A stretch of 9,387 bases of DNA from an uncultured Clostridia bacterium (GTDB lineage Bacteria; Bacillota; Clostridia; Oscillospirales; CAG-272): assembly GCA_904501715.1 (NCBI GenBank), contig CAJGCD010000060.1, positions 1 through 9,387 of the forward strand, read 5' to 3'. This document shows, in pieces, positions 1-6,295 of this stretch; the first letter of the stretch is position 1, and the number at the start of each line of letters is the position of its first letter. The translations under genes and the position numbers were made by a program. The notes below the pieces were generated by a model, which saw only the letters and a list, made by a program, of their open reading frames with translations, was not told the origin of the DNA and did no database searches.

Positions 1-730
1 ACTCGAGCAGACGGTACATTTCCTTAACTGCCTGACCGAATACTGCAGCCTGGGAGTTGAAGTGAAGCTCGCTGTCAAGACCAAAGTTCTTCTGGTTGAC
101 ACCGATGGTAAGAGCGATGCCGAGTGCATAGCCGTTCTTGAGTGCAACTGCGCTCTCGATGCCGGTAACGTCGGTGGTAACGCTTACGTGGTAATAGTCG
201 GTGGTAAAGAGCTCCTTGAGCATCTTAAGGGTTTCAATGTTTCTTCCGCAGAAAGCGACCTCGGTCTGGTCGTGAGCTACAAGCTCGTAGCTGGTGCAGG
301 GACCGCCGATTGCGTTGAGAGAGAGGGTCTTGCCAAGCTCACGGCACTTAGCTTCCCAAAGGTCGGGATATGTAAGAAGCTTTCCGTCGGGAGTGTCCAT
401 AAGACCCTTGGTAACGGTAATTACGGGAACGCTTTCGGGAATAAGAGGAAGAATAACGTCAGCAAACCAATCAACGCCAAAGCTGCTTACGCCGCCGACG
501 ATAACGTCGCATCCGTCGATTGCCTTTTCAACGTCCTCTATCTGATAGAAGTCAAGACCTGCGGGGAAGTCCTTTACAAATTTGGGGTGTCTGTTGGTCT
601 TTTTCGAGGTTTCGATTATGTCACGGTCAAGGTGTGTACCTACAAGGCGAACCTCATTTCCGTTCTCGCGAAGGGGAAATGCGAGAGCTGAGCCCATCAT
701 ACCGGCTCCGATTATCGTTACGATAGCCAT
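1..730 (-). CDS. Glycerol-3-phosphate dehydrogenase (NAD(P)+) family protein, 3' end cut by window edge
   Basis: The 243 codons visible begin at ATG 730-728, preceded by AAGGAG (complement of 739-744). Residues 2-13 form a Rossmann dinucleotide-binding start with IGAGMMG, matching GxGxxG. TKGL at 107-110 and ALKNGYALG at 196-204, whose Lys198 corresponds to the catalytic lysine of the family, place it with GpsA-type dehydrogenases. These interconvert dihydroxyacetone phosphate and sn-glycerol-3-phosphate in the cytoplasm for phospholipid and teichoic acid backbones. It is divergent: the segment equivalent to the usual GPsFA-E motif reads GGPCTSYELV (142-151), and the region where GpsA normally has NxRxxLxxRGLxEM reads NSQAAVFGQAVKEM (225-238), with Gln at both Arg positions. 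The family is well supported, but the exact substrate is not. The 3' third of the gene lies outside the window. It is transcribed away from the acyl-transfer operon. Confidence 0.82.
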   Translation of the reverse strand, partial: MAIVTIIGAGMMGSALAFPLRENGNEVRLVGTHLDRDIIETSKKTNRHPKFVKDFPAGLDFYQIEDVEKAIDGCDVIVGGVSSFGVDWFADVILPLIPESVPVITVTKGLMDTPDGKLLTYPDLWEAKCRELGKTLSLNAIGGPCTSYELVAHDQTEVAFCGRNIETLKMLKELFTTDYYHVSVTTDVTGIESAVALKNGYALGIALTIGVNQKNFGLDSELHFNSQAAVFGQAVKEMYRLLE

Positions 731-738
731 TTTAAAAT

Positions 739-744
739 CTCCTT
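739..744 (-). promoter_or_regulatory. Ribosome binding site of the dehydrogenase gene
   Basis: On the minus strand this reads AAGGAG, eight bases upstream of the ATG at 730-728. It fixes the start of the dehydrogenase. Confidence 0.75.
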
Positions 745-767
745 GTTAAAAAATTATCAACTCATCT

Positions 768-795
768 ATTATACAGTTTTTTTAAAATTTGTCAA
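768..795 (-). promoter_or_regulatory. Sigma-A type promoter for the minus-strand dehydrogenase gene
   Basis: On the minus strand the -35 box is TTGACA (790-795) and the -10 box is TATAAT (768-773), separated by 16 bases of A/T-rich spacer. Both hexamers match the housekeeping consensus exactly. Transcription would start near 760, giving a leader of about 30 bases before the ATG at 730. Confidence 0.8.
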
Positions 796-885
796 TAGAA
801 AAGGGAAAAATATTTAAAAATATGGGCTTTTAATATCTAACGTAAAAGCAGACGCATTTTCTTGTCAAAAAAGACTCTTTTATCG

Positions 886-914
886 TTGACAATAGAATGG
901 TTTTGGTGTATAAT
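886..914 (+). promoter_or_regulatory. Perfect-consensus sigma-A promoter for the acyl-transfer operon
   Basis: TTGACA at 886-891 and TATAAT at 909-914 are separated by exactly 17 bases, the optimum for the housekeeping sigma factor. Transcription should begin around 921, leaving a leader of about 40 bases before the ATG at 961. Such an ideal promoter predicts strong basal expression unless a repressor acts on it. A 13-bp dyad (AAAAGACTCTTTT, 869-881) lies just upstream of the -35 box. The position of this promoter rules out any start codon upstream of about 921 for the first gene. Confidence 0.85.
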
Positions 915-949
915 AACTATGTATTACTATCTATATTATATAATATCGC

Positions 950-957
950 GGAGAAGG
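950..957 (+). promoter_or_regulatory. Ribosome binding site that fixes the first operon gene at 961
   Basis: The sequence GGAGAAGG lies in the short leader; its GGAG core is seven bases before the ATG at 961. The in-frame alternatives TTG 862 and ATG 919 have no such site and lie upstream of, or at, the predicted transcription start. Confidence 0.75.
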
Positions 958-960
958 TCC

Positions 961-1902
961 ATGTCATATATAAACGATAAAGAAAAAATGAACAAAGAGG
1001 CACAAGAGCACAGAAGCCGTGTTTGGGCGGTAATAAAGATTACTTTTATTACCTTTGCGGCTTTTCTTCTTGTTTTTTGCGTTACGCTCATAGTAAGTCT
1101 TATGTTCGGTAAGGATTCATCCAAGGACAAGGAAGCCCCCGTAATATCTGGTTCGAGGCGCGTTATTGGATACGTGGGTGAGTCTCCGACCTTCAAAAAA
1201 ATGGTGTCCGTGTCGGACAACGCAGACCCCGCCCCTCATCTTGAGGTCAACGCAAAGGCTGTTGATATAAACAAGGAGGGCGAGTATAAGGTGTTGTATC
1301 GAGCTACCGACGAGTCCGGAAACGTCAGCGAAATTTATACCGTTATATACGTTGTAAAATCCAAGGAGTATCATATCGACACTCTTATGGAAATGATTGC
1401 AAAAAAAGCGGAAAGCTTGGGAATAACCAAGGATATGACCGATACTGAAAAGGTAAGAAAGATATATTCCTACGTTAACAAGCAAGAAACCATATTCTTT
1501 ACCGATGAATCCAACGTTCCCAATATCAACAGAAACAATTGGGAGACCGACTGGATAGAGGAAGCAATACTCACCCTTGAATCGGAAGAGGGGGATTGCT
1601 ATTCCTATTATTCCTTGTCGAAGGCGTTCTTTGAATATTTTGAGATAGACAACGTGGGCATAAGACGTTCTGAGAATTATCAGGGCGCTGAGGACGACGG
1701 AACTCACTTCTGGAGCGTTGTCAAGGTAGAAGAGGGCTGGTATTACTATGACGCAACAAGACTTGCGGGAAGCTTCAAAAACGCCTGCCTTATTACCGAA
1801 GCAAAGCTTAAGAGCTACGTTGGCTCTCACGGCGAGGATTATTTTTACAATATGGTAAAGCCCGCGGGATTTCCCACGGTAGCCACTAAGGAGCTTCAGT
1901 AA
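961..1902 (+). CDS. Membrane-anchored transglutaminase-like protein with Ig-like domain
   Basis: This 313-aa protein has a short charged cytoplasmic N-terminus, one membrane segment (about 22-48) and an extracytoplasmic remainder. Residues about 57-133 look like a bacterial Ig-like/cadherin-like beta domain, including DKEAPVI at the start and a DESGN turn at 117-121. Residues about 140-300 form a transglutaminase/papain-like domain with GDC (Cys213), THFW (His249) and YYDAT (Asp264), a plausible Cys-His-Asp triad. Enzymes of this fold cleave or form amide bonds, so a role on peptidoglycan or surface proteins is possible; the actual substrate is unknown. It is first in the six-gene operon, and only one base separates its stop from the adenylation gene, so it is probably functionally linked to the Dlt-like machinery. 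The start at 961 was chosen for its ribosome binding site and its position after the promoter; a longer reading from 862 would begin upstream of transcription. Confidence 0.82.
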   Translation: MSYINDKEKMNKEAQEHRSRVWAVIKITFITFAAFLLVFCVTLIVSLMFGKDSSKDKEAPVISGSRRVIGYVGESPTFKKMVSVSDNADPAPHLEVNAKAVDINKEGEYKVLYRATDESGNVSEIYTVIYVVKSKEYHIDTLMEMIAKKAESLGITKDMTDTEKVRKIYSYVNKQETIFFTDESNVPNINRNNWETDWIEEAILTLESEEGDCYSYYSLSKAFFEYFEIDNVGIRRSENYQGAEDDGTHFWSVVKVEEGWYYYDATRLAGSFKNACLITEAKLKSYVGSHGEDYFYNMVKPAGFPTVATKELQ

Positions 1903-1903
1903 T

Positions 1904-3403
1904 ATGCAGAAAAATATTCTTGAATATCTGGAGCAGACAGTAAAGAAATATTCCCATAAGACCGCCTTTTCAAACGGCAAGGAGTCAATGACCTTTGAGG
2001 CGGTGTATTCCGAGGCGAGAGCCATAGGAAGCTTTCTTGCGGGAGAGGGATATTACGGCGAGCCCATAGCGGTGATAATGGACAAGCATCCCCGAACCGT
2101 TACCGCGTTTTTCGGAATTATATACGCGGGCTGCTTCTACGTATGTATTGACGAAAAAATGCCCGAGGCAAGAATGAGAGCTATTCTTGACAAGCTTTCA
2201 CCAAGGGCAATTATATGTGACAAAAAGAATATAAAGACCGCTCAAGTCTTAGATATACCAAGCGTATATTTGTATGATGAGCTGTCAGATACCGAGATCA
2301 ACTCTTGCGCACTGACCGAAATCAGACGGAAGCAGAGCAGCACGGACGCTATTTACGTGGTATTTACCTCGGGCTCTACGGGTACGCCGAAGGGCGTTGT
2401 AGCCTGCCACCGCTCGGTGATTGACTATACCGAGACCCTTTGCGAGGCACTTGAATTTTCCGCCGATACCGTCTTTGGAAACCAGACGCCCCTTTATTTT
2501 GACGCCCCCCTAAAGGAAATAATGCCCACGCTGAAGCTGGGGGCTACTACCTATTTTGTACCCAAAATGCTCTTTTCCTTTCCCGTTAAGCTGGTGGAGT
2601 TTCTGGATGAGCATAAAATAAACACTATTTGCTGGGTAGTATCCGCCTTGGTGCAGATATCATCCCTTGGAGCGCTTGAGCAGCATACGCCAAAGCATCT
2701 TACAACAGTGGCGTTTGGCAGCGAGATGTTTCCAAAAAAGCAATACGACCTGTGGAGAGAGGCTCTGCCCAGGGCGAGATTTTTCAATCTCTACGGACCT
2801 ACCGAGGCAACGGGAATGTCCTGCTATTGGGCGGCAGACCGTCAGCTTGGCGCGGACGAGCCCATACCGATTGGCAGACCCTTTGACAATACCGATATAA
2901 TTCTGCTTGACGAGGAAAACAAGCGCGCGGAGCAGGGGGAGATATGCATAAGGGGAACCTGCCTCACTATGGGCTACTATAACGACGAGGACAAGACCAA
3001 CGCCGTATTTGTGCAAAACCCGCTTAACACCGCCTATCCCGAGCTTATATACAGGACGGGAGATATAGGTAAGATAAATGAGCGTGGTGAGCTGGTATTT
3101 ATCTGCCGCAAGGACTCTCAGATAAAGCATATGGGACACCGCATAGAGCTTGGAGAGATAGAAGCCGCCGCGCTTAAGGCGGAGGGTGTGCGAAAGGCGT
3201 GCTGCGTTTATGATAATAACGCAAAGCGTATAGTACTTTTCTTTGTAGGTGAAGCCGATGAAAATGCGCTTTTGCGGGAGCTTCAGCGCTATCTTCCGCG
3301 CTATATGCTGCCTGCGCTTACCGAAAAGCTCTACGAGCTTCCGTTTACTGCTAACGGAAAGATAGACAGAAAAGGGCTTCGTGAAAGAGCCGAACAGATG
3401 TAA
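1904..3403 (+). CDS. DltA-like amino acid adenylation enzyme (carrier-protein ligase)
   Basis: A 499-aa stand-alone adenylation domain of the ANL superfamily, close to the usual DltA length of about 505. Core motifs are in order: VFTSGSTGTPKGV (153-165, phosphate loop), YFDAP (198-202, Asp200 expected to hold the amino group), NLYGPTEATG (295-304), YRTGDIG (383-389), RKDSQIKHMGHRIELGEIE (402-420) and ANGKIDRKGL (483-492) with the catalytic Lys486. It should use ATP to make an aminoacyl-adenylate and load it on the carrier protein encoded next. In DltA, a pocket Cys (Cys269 in the Bacillus cereus enzyme) favours D-alanine. The corresponding segment here, WVVSALVQISSL (244-255), appears to have Ser at that place and no Cys, so D-alanine is not assured. 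The start ATG at 1904 has AAGGAG at 1888-1893, inside the end of the previous gene. Naming it dltA outright would overstate what is visible. Confidence 0.88.
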   Translation: MQKNILEYLEQTVKKYSHKTAFSNGKESMTFEAVYSEARAIGSFLAGEGYYGEPIAVIMDKHPRTVTAFFGIIYAGCFYVCIDEKMPEARMRAILDKLSPRAIICDKKNIKTAQVLDIPSVYLYDELSDTEINSCALTEIRRKQSSTDAIYVVFTSGSTGTPKGVVACHRSVIDYTETLCEALEFSADTVFGNQTPLYFDAPLKEIMPTLKLGATTYFVPKMLFSFPVKLVEFLDEHKINTICWVVSALVQISSLGALEQHTPKHLTTVAFGSEMFPKKQYDLWREALPRARFFNLYGPTEATGMSCYWAADRQLGADEPIPIGRPFDNTDIILLDEENKRAEQGEICIRGTCLTMGYYNDEDKTNAVFVQNPLNTAYPELIYRTGDIGKINERGELVFICRKDSQIKHMGHRIELGEIEAAALKAEGVRKACCVYDNNAKRIVLFFVGEADENALLRELQRYLPRYMLPALTEKLYELPFTANGKIDRKGLRERAEQM

Positions 3404-3422
3404 TAACAGAGAGGGAACTAAT

Positions 3423-3650
3423 ATGGAAAAATTGCTCAAAATACTTGAAGAGCTTCATCCCGACGTTGATTTCACCACCAACGAGGAGCTGATCGACGAG
3501 GGAATACTGGATTCACTTGATATCGTTACTCTTGTAACCGAGATAAACGCGGAATTCGACGTTACAATTCCCGCCGAGGAGATAATTCCCGAGAACTTTA
3601 ATTCCGCTAAGGCGCTTATGGCACTTATTACCAAGCTTGACGAAGAATAA
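3423..3650 (+). CDS. DltC-like aminoacyl/acyl carrier protein
   Basis: A 75-aa acidic helical carrier protein of normal size for DltC or acyl carrier proteins. The phosphopantetheine attachment site is Ser31 in GILDSLDIVTLV (27-38), a DSL-type motif at the start of helix 2. A phosphopantetheinyl transferase encoded elsewhere must activate it. It would carry the aminoacyl thioester from the adenylation enzyme to the cytoplasmic face of the MBOAT protein. The start ATG at 3423 is preceded by GAGGG (3411-3415) seven bases upstream. An in-frame ATG at 3381 would overlap the adenylation gene and add 14 residues unlike any carrier protein. It sits between the A and B homologues, whereas classical dlt operons have it after dltB. 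DltC proteins often have DSF rather than DSL, so this could be nearer to generic acyl carriers. Confidence 0.9.
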   Translation: MEKLLKILEELHPDVDFTTNEELIDEGILDSLDIVTLVTEINAEFDVTIPAEEIIPENFNSAKALMALITKLDEE

Positions 3651-3652
3651 AG

Positions 3653-5242
3653 ATGCTTTTTACATCATACGGGTTTATAATCTTTGTGGCGGTCCTGCTG
3701 GCAGCTTATTATCTTCTTCCAAAGAGGATTCAATGGATTGTTCTTCTGGCTGCAAGCTACTTTTTCTATTCCTTTTCGGGAATTGAAAATTTTGCTTTTA
3801 TCATCGCCACCACACTCTCCTGCTTCTTCGTCGCAAGAGCGATGGAAAAGAGGAAAGAGAAAGAGGATAATTATGTAGCTCTCAATAAAGAGAGCATGGA
3901 CAAGGAAGCCCGCAAGGCTTACAGAGCGAGAGAGAAGAAAAAACGCTTCAATATACTTTTGCTCGGGCTGATATTTAACTTCGGTATTCTTGCGGTGCTT
4001 AAATATACCGCGTTTGCCCTTGGAAACATGAATTCCTTGCTCGGACTGTTCGGCGTGAGCAAAATGAGCATACCGTCCCTGCTTTTGCCGATGGGAATAT
4101 CATTCTTTATCTTTCAAAGCACGGGATATCTTATTGACGTGTACAGAGGAAAGACCTACGCAGAAAAAAACGTGGCAAGGCTTGCGCTTTTTGTGTCGTT
4201 CTTCCCACAGCTTGCTCAAGGACCTATATCAAGGCACGCTGACCTTGCGCCCCAGCTGTATGAGCACCACTCCTTCAGCTTCAAGAATTTGAAGTTCGGT
4301 ATCCAAAGGATACTTTGGGGATATTTCAAAAAGCTTGTTATCGCAGACAGAATACTGGTGGCGATGAAGTCGATGCTGGGTGATACCCAAACCTACACGG
4401 GCGCATACGCGGCGTTACTTATTATACTTTATTCCATAGAGATATACGCCGACTTTACAGGCGGGATAGATATTACCATAGGAATTGCCGAGGCAATGGG
4501 GATAAAGGTCACCGAGAACTTCAAGCACCCGTTCTCCTCAAGCTCTACCAAGGAATATTGGAACCGCTGGCATATCACTATGGGCTCGTGGTTTACCGAT
4601 TATATATTCTATCCGCTGTCGGTGACAAAGCCTATGATGAAGCTTTCCAAGAGCTGCCGAAAGCGTCTTGGAAACGTAATAGGCAAACGGGTACCCGTAT
4701 ATCTCGCCACGGCAGTAACGTGGTTTCTTACGGGACTTTGGCACGGAGCGGCGTGGAACTTTATAGTCTGGGGTATGCTCAACTGCCTTGTGATACTCGT
4801 ATCTCAGGAGCTTGAGCCGCTTTACCGCAGATTCAGAGAAAAATTTCCAAGGCTTACGGCATCCTACGGATATCATTGCTTCGCGGCAACCAGAACCTTC
4901 CTTTTGATGGGACTGATACGCTCGTTGGATTGCTATGCCAACGTAGGTCTTACCTTCAGGATGTGGGGAAGTATGCTTACCACCTTCAATTGGGGAAGGA
5001 TGCTTGGCGGAGAGATATTTGAGCTTGGCTTGGATATAAAGGACTACGTTATCATAGCCGTTGCCGTAATAATAGTTGCGGTGGTGGCAAAGCTGTCCGA
5101 GAAGAAGGACCTGCGCGAGTGGCTCTACGGAAAGACCGCGCTTTCGTGGACACTTTCGGGCGCAATGCTGCTTTTGATATTGATATTCGGAGCGTACGGT
5201 ATCGGATACGATGCTTCTCAGTTTATCTATACACAATTCTGA
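3653..5242 (+). CDS. MBOAT family acyltransferase (DltB/AlgI-like) with C-terminal acyl-shuttle motif
   Basis: A 529-aa polytopic membrane protein. MBOAT hallmarks are EYWNRWHITMGSW (301-313, with His307) and FLTGLWHGAAWNF (358-370), whose His364 is the expected catalytic histidine. These resemble the WRRWH and LWHG motifs of DltB and AlgI. It should take the aminoacyl group from the carrier thioester inside the cell and pass it to an acceptor outside. After the last hydrophobic segment (about 497-516) the protein ends in FIYTQF (524-529), very like the C-terminal shuttle hexapeptide of DltX (FIYNEF in Staphylococcus aureus, from memory), so Tyr526 could be the transient acyl carrier. A Lys/Glu-rich insert at about 63-99 probably forms a cytoplasmic loop. 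Only two bases follow the carrier stop, and the ribosome binding site is weak, suggesting translational coupling. At 529 aa it is longer than DltB (about 400) and nearer to AlgI. Confidence 0.92.
   Translation: MLFTSYGFIIFVAVLLAAYYLLPKRIQWIVLLAASYFFYSFSGIENFAFIIATTLSCFFVARAMEKRKEKEDNYVALNKESMDKEARKAYRAREKKKRFNILLLGLIFNFGILAVLKYTAFALGNMNSLLGLFGVSKMSIPSLLLPMGISFFIFQSTGYLIDVYRGKTYAEKNVARLALFVSFFPQLAQGPISRHADLAPQLYEHHSFSFKNLKFGIQRILWGYFKKLVIADRILVAMKSMLGDTQTYTGAYAALLIILYSIEIYADFTGGIDITIGIAEAMGIKVTENFKHPFSSSSTKEYWNRWHITMGSWFTDYIFYPLSVTKPMMKLSKSCRKRLGNVIGKRVPVYLATAVTWFLTGLWHGAAWNFIVWGMLNCLVILVSQELEPLYRRFREKFPRLTASYGYHCFAATRTFLLMGLIRSLDCYANVGLTFRMWGSMLTTFNWGRMLGGEIFELGLDIKDYVIIAVAVIIVAVVAKLSEKKDLREWLYGKTALSWTLSGAMLLLILIFGAYGIGYDASQFIYTQF
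5228..5239 (+). other. Codons for the terminal shuttle residues Tyr-Thr-Gln-Phe of the MBOAT protein
   Basis: The last six codons before the TGA at 5240 encode F-I-Y-T-Q-F, with the Tyr codon TAT at 5228-5230. In Dlt-type systems an extracytoplasmic C-terminal tyrosine accepts the acyl group from the MBOAT His and hands it to the DltD-type enzyme. The motif may be on a microprotein (DltX) or fused to the MBOAT protein, as here. The assignment is by sequence resemblance only. Confidence 0.7.
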
Positions 5243-5260
5243 TAAAGATAAAGGTACTAA

Positions 5261-6295
5261 ATGAAGAAAAAAATATTGATCGGCATAGCCGCCGTAGTAG
5301 TACTTGCGGTGATATTCGGCGTTCTTCAAGCGCTTGTCATTCCTAAGTACGTTACCAACCCCGAGGGCTTGCTGACAGGTGAGTATTACGCCCATAAGGG
5401 AGGACACGACGTTATATTCGTGGGTGACTGCGAGGTGTACGAAAGCTTTGTGCCCTCGGTGCTCTGGCAGGAGTACGGTATTACCTCATATATAAGAGGA
5501 AGCGCGCAACAGCTGGCGTGGCACTCGTATTATCTGCTGAAGGAGACCTTCAGATATGAAAAGCCCAAGGCTGTGGTATTTAACGTTTATGCGCTGAAAT
5601 ACGGAGAGCCACAAAGCGAGGCTTACAACAGAATGACCTTTGATACTATGAAGTGGTCTGATGTTAAGGCGGCAGGCATAATCGCCTCAATGACCGAGGA
5701 TGAGAGCTTTCTGGATTACGTGTTTCCTCTTTTGAGATATCATTCCCGAATAACCGAGCTCGAGAGCGAGGATATCCAATATTGGTTCAAGTCCCCCGAG
5801 GCAATGACCGATAACGGTTATCTCATAAAGACGGGAGTTGTTCCAATGAAGGAGAGCGACCCTATAACCGACGCTCCCGATGAGCTGCTTCCCGAGCGGG
5901 CAATGGAATATCTGGAGAAGATAAGAATTCTTTGCGAGAAAAACGGAAGCAAGCTGATACTGGTTAAAGCCCCTACCAATTCAAGAGGATATTGGTGGTA
6001 TGACGAATGGGAGGAGCAGATAGCCGATTACGCTGATAAAAATGACGTTGCGTATTACAATTTTATTCCCAAGGCAGAGGAAATGGGCATTGATTGGCAA
6101 ACCGATACTTATGACGGAGGACTTCATCTGAACGTGTACGGAGCGGAAAAGTTCAGCAGATATTTCGGACAGATACTTGCAAATGAGCATGGATTGACTT
6201 CCCACAAGAATGAGGGCAGTATAGCAAAGCTCTGGAACGGATATCTTAACGAATATCAAAATAAGAAGAAGGAAATGGAAGGGAATAGTAAATGA
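5261..6295 (+). CDS. DltD/SGNH-like extracytoplasmic acyltransferase with Cys at the nucleophile position
   Basis: A 344-aa protein with an N-terminal membrane anchor (about 5-27) and an extracytoplasmic SGNH-like fold. Block I reads VIFVGDCEVYESF (51-63), where GDS or GSSE enzymes have the Ser nucleophile; here the residue is Cys57. Later blocks are IRGSAQQ (78-84), VFNVYALKYGEPQSE (106-120) and DGGLHLNVYGAEKFS (285-299), with Asp285 and His289 as candidate catalytic partners. By position and fold it should be the final transferase, taking the acyl group from the MBOAT terminal Tyr to an envelope polymer, as DltD does. ATG 5261 follows the MBOAT stop by 18 bases, with AAGG just upstream. I recall relatives in Lachnospiraceae with the same GDCEVYE signature, which would mean Cys is a family trait and not a lesion; this needs a search. 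The acceptor polymer is not evident. Confidence 0.82.
   Translation: MKKKILIGIAAVVVLAVIFGVLQALVIPKYVTNPEGLLTGEYYAHKGGHDVIFVGDCEVYESFVPSVLWQEYGITSYIRGSAQQLAWHSYYLLKETFRYEKPKAVVFNVYALKYGEPQSEAYNRMTFDTMKWSDVKAAGIIASMTEDESFLDYVFPLLRYHSRITELESEDIQYWFKSPEAMTDNGYLIKTGVVPMKESDPITDAPDELLPERAMEYLEKIRILCEKNGSKLILVKAPTNSRGYWWYDEWEEQIADYADKNDVAYYNFIPKAEEMGIDWQTDTYDGGLHLNVYGAEKFSRYFGQILANEHGLTSHKNEGSIAKLWNGYLNEYQNKKKEMEGNSK

Noticed and set aside
62..691. Open plus-strand frame of 209 codons
   Set aside because: It is antisense to the dehydrogenase, whose minus-strand translation shows clear Rossmann and catalytic motifs. The plus-strand frame has no recognisable family and no ribosome binding site.
939..944. 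Second TATAAT in the leader of the operon
   Set aside because: No -35-like hexamer lies 16-18 bases upstream, so it is probably just A/T-rich sequence.
862..960. Longer N-terminus for the transglutaminase-like protein (TTG 862 or ATG 919)
   Set aside because: The perfect promoter at 886-914 starts transcription near 921, after both codons or essentially on top of them, and neither has a ribosome binding site. ATG 961 has GGAG seven bases upstream.
919..960. Separate DltX-like microprotein starting MYYYLYYII
   Set aside because: The frame runs without a stop into the transglutaminase-like gene, so there is no independent small protein, and the piece has no C-terminal shuttle motif.
1117..2025. 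Minus-strand open frame of 302 codons
   Set aside because: It is antisense to the transglutaminase-like gene, which has a coherent domain structure; the minus frame shows none.
3381..3422. Upstream ATG extending the carrier protein by 14 residues
   Set aside because: It overlaps the adenylation gene and lacks a ribosome binding site. The 75-aa product from 3423 matches normal carrier proteins.
2660..3439. Minus-strand open frame of 259 codons
   Set aside because: It lies opposite the adenylation motifs A5 to A10 and has no family features.
4538..5407. Minus-strand open frame of 289 codons
   Set aside because: It is antisense to the MBOAT and SGNH genes, rich in unusual residue runs, and has no recognisable domain.
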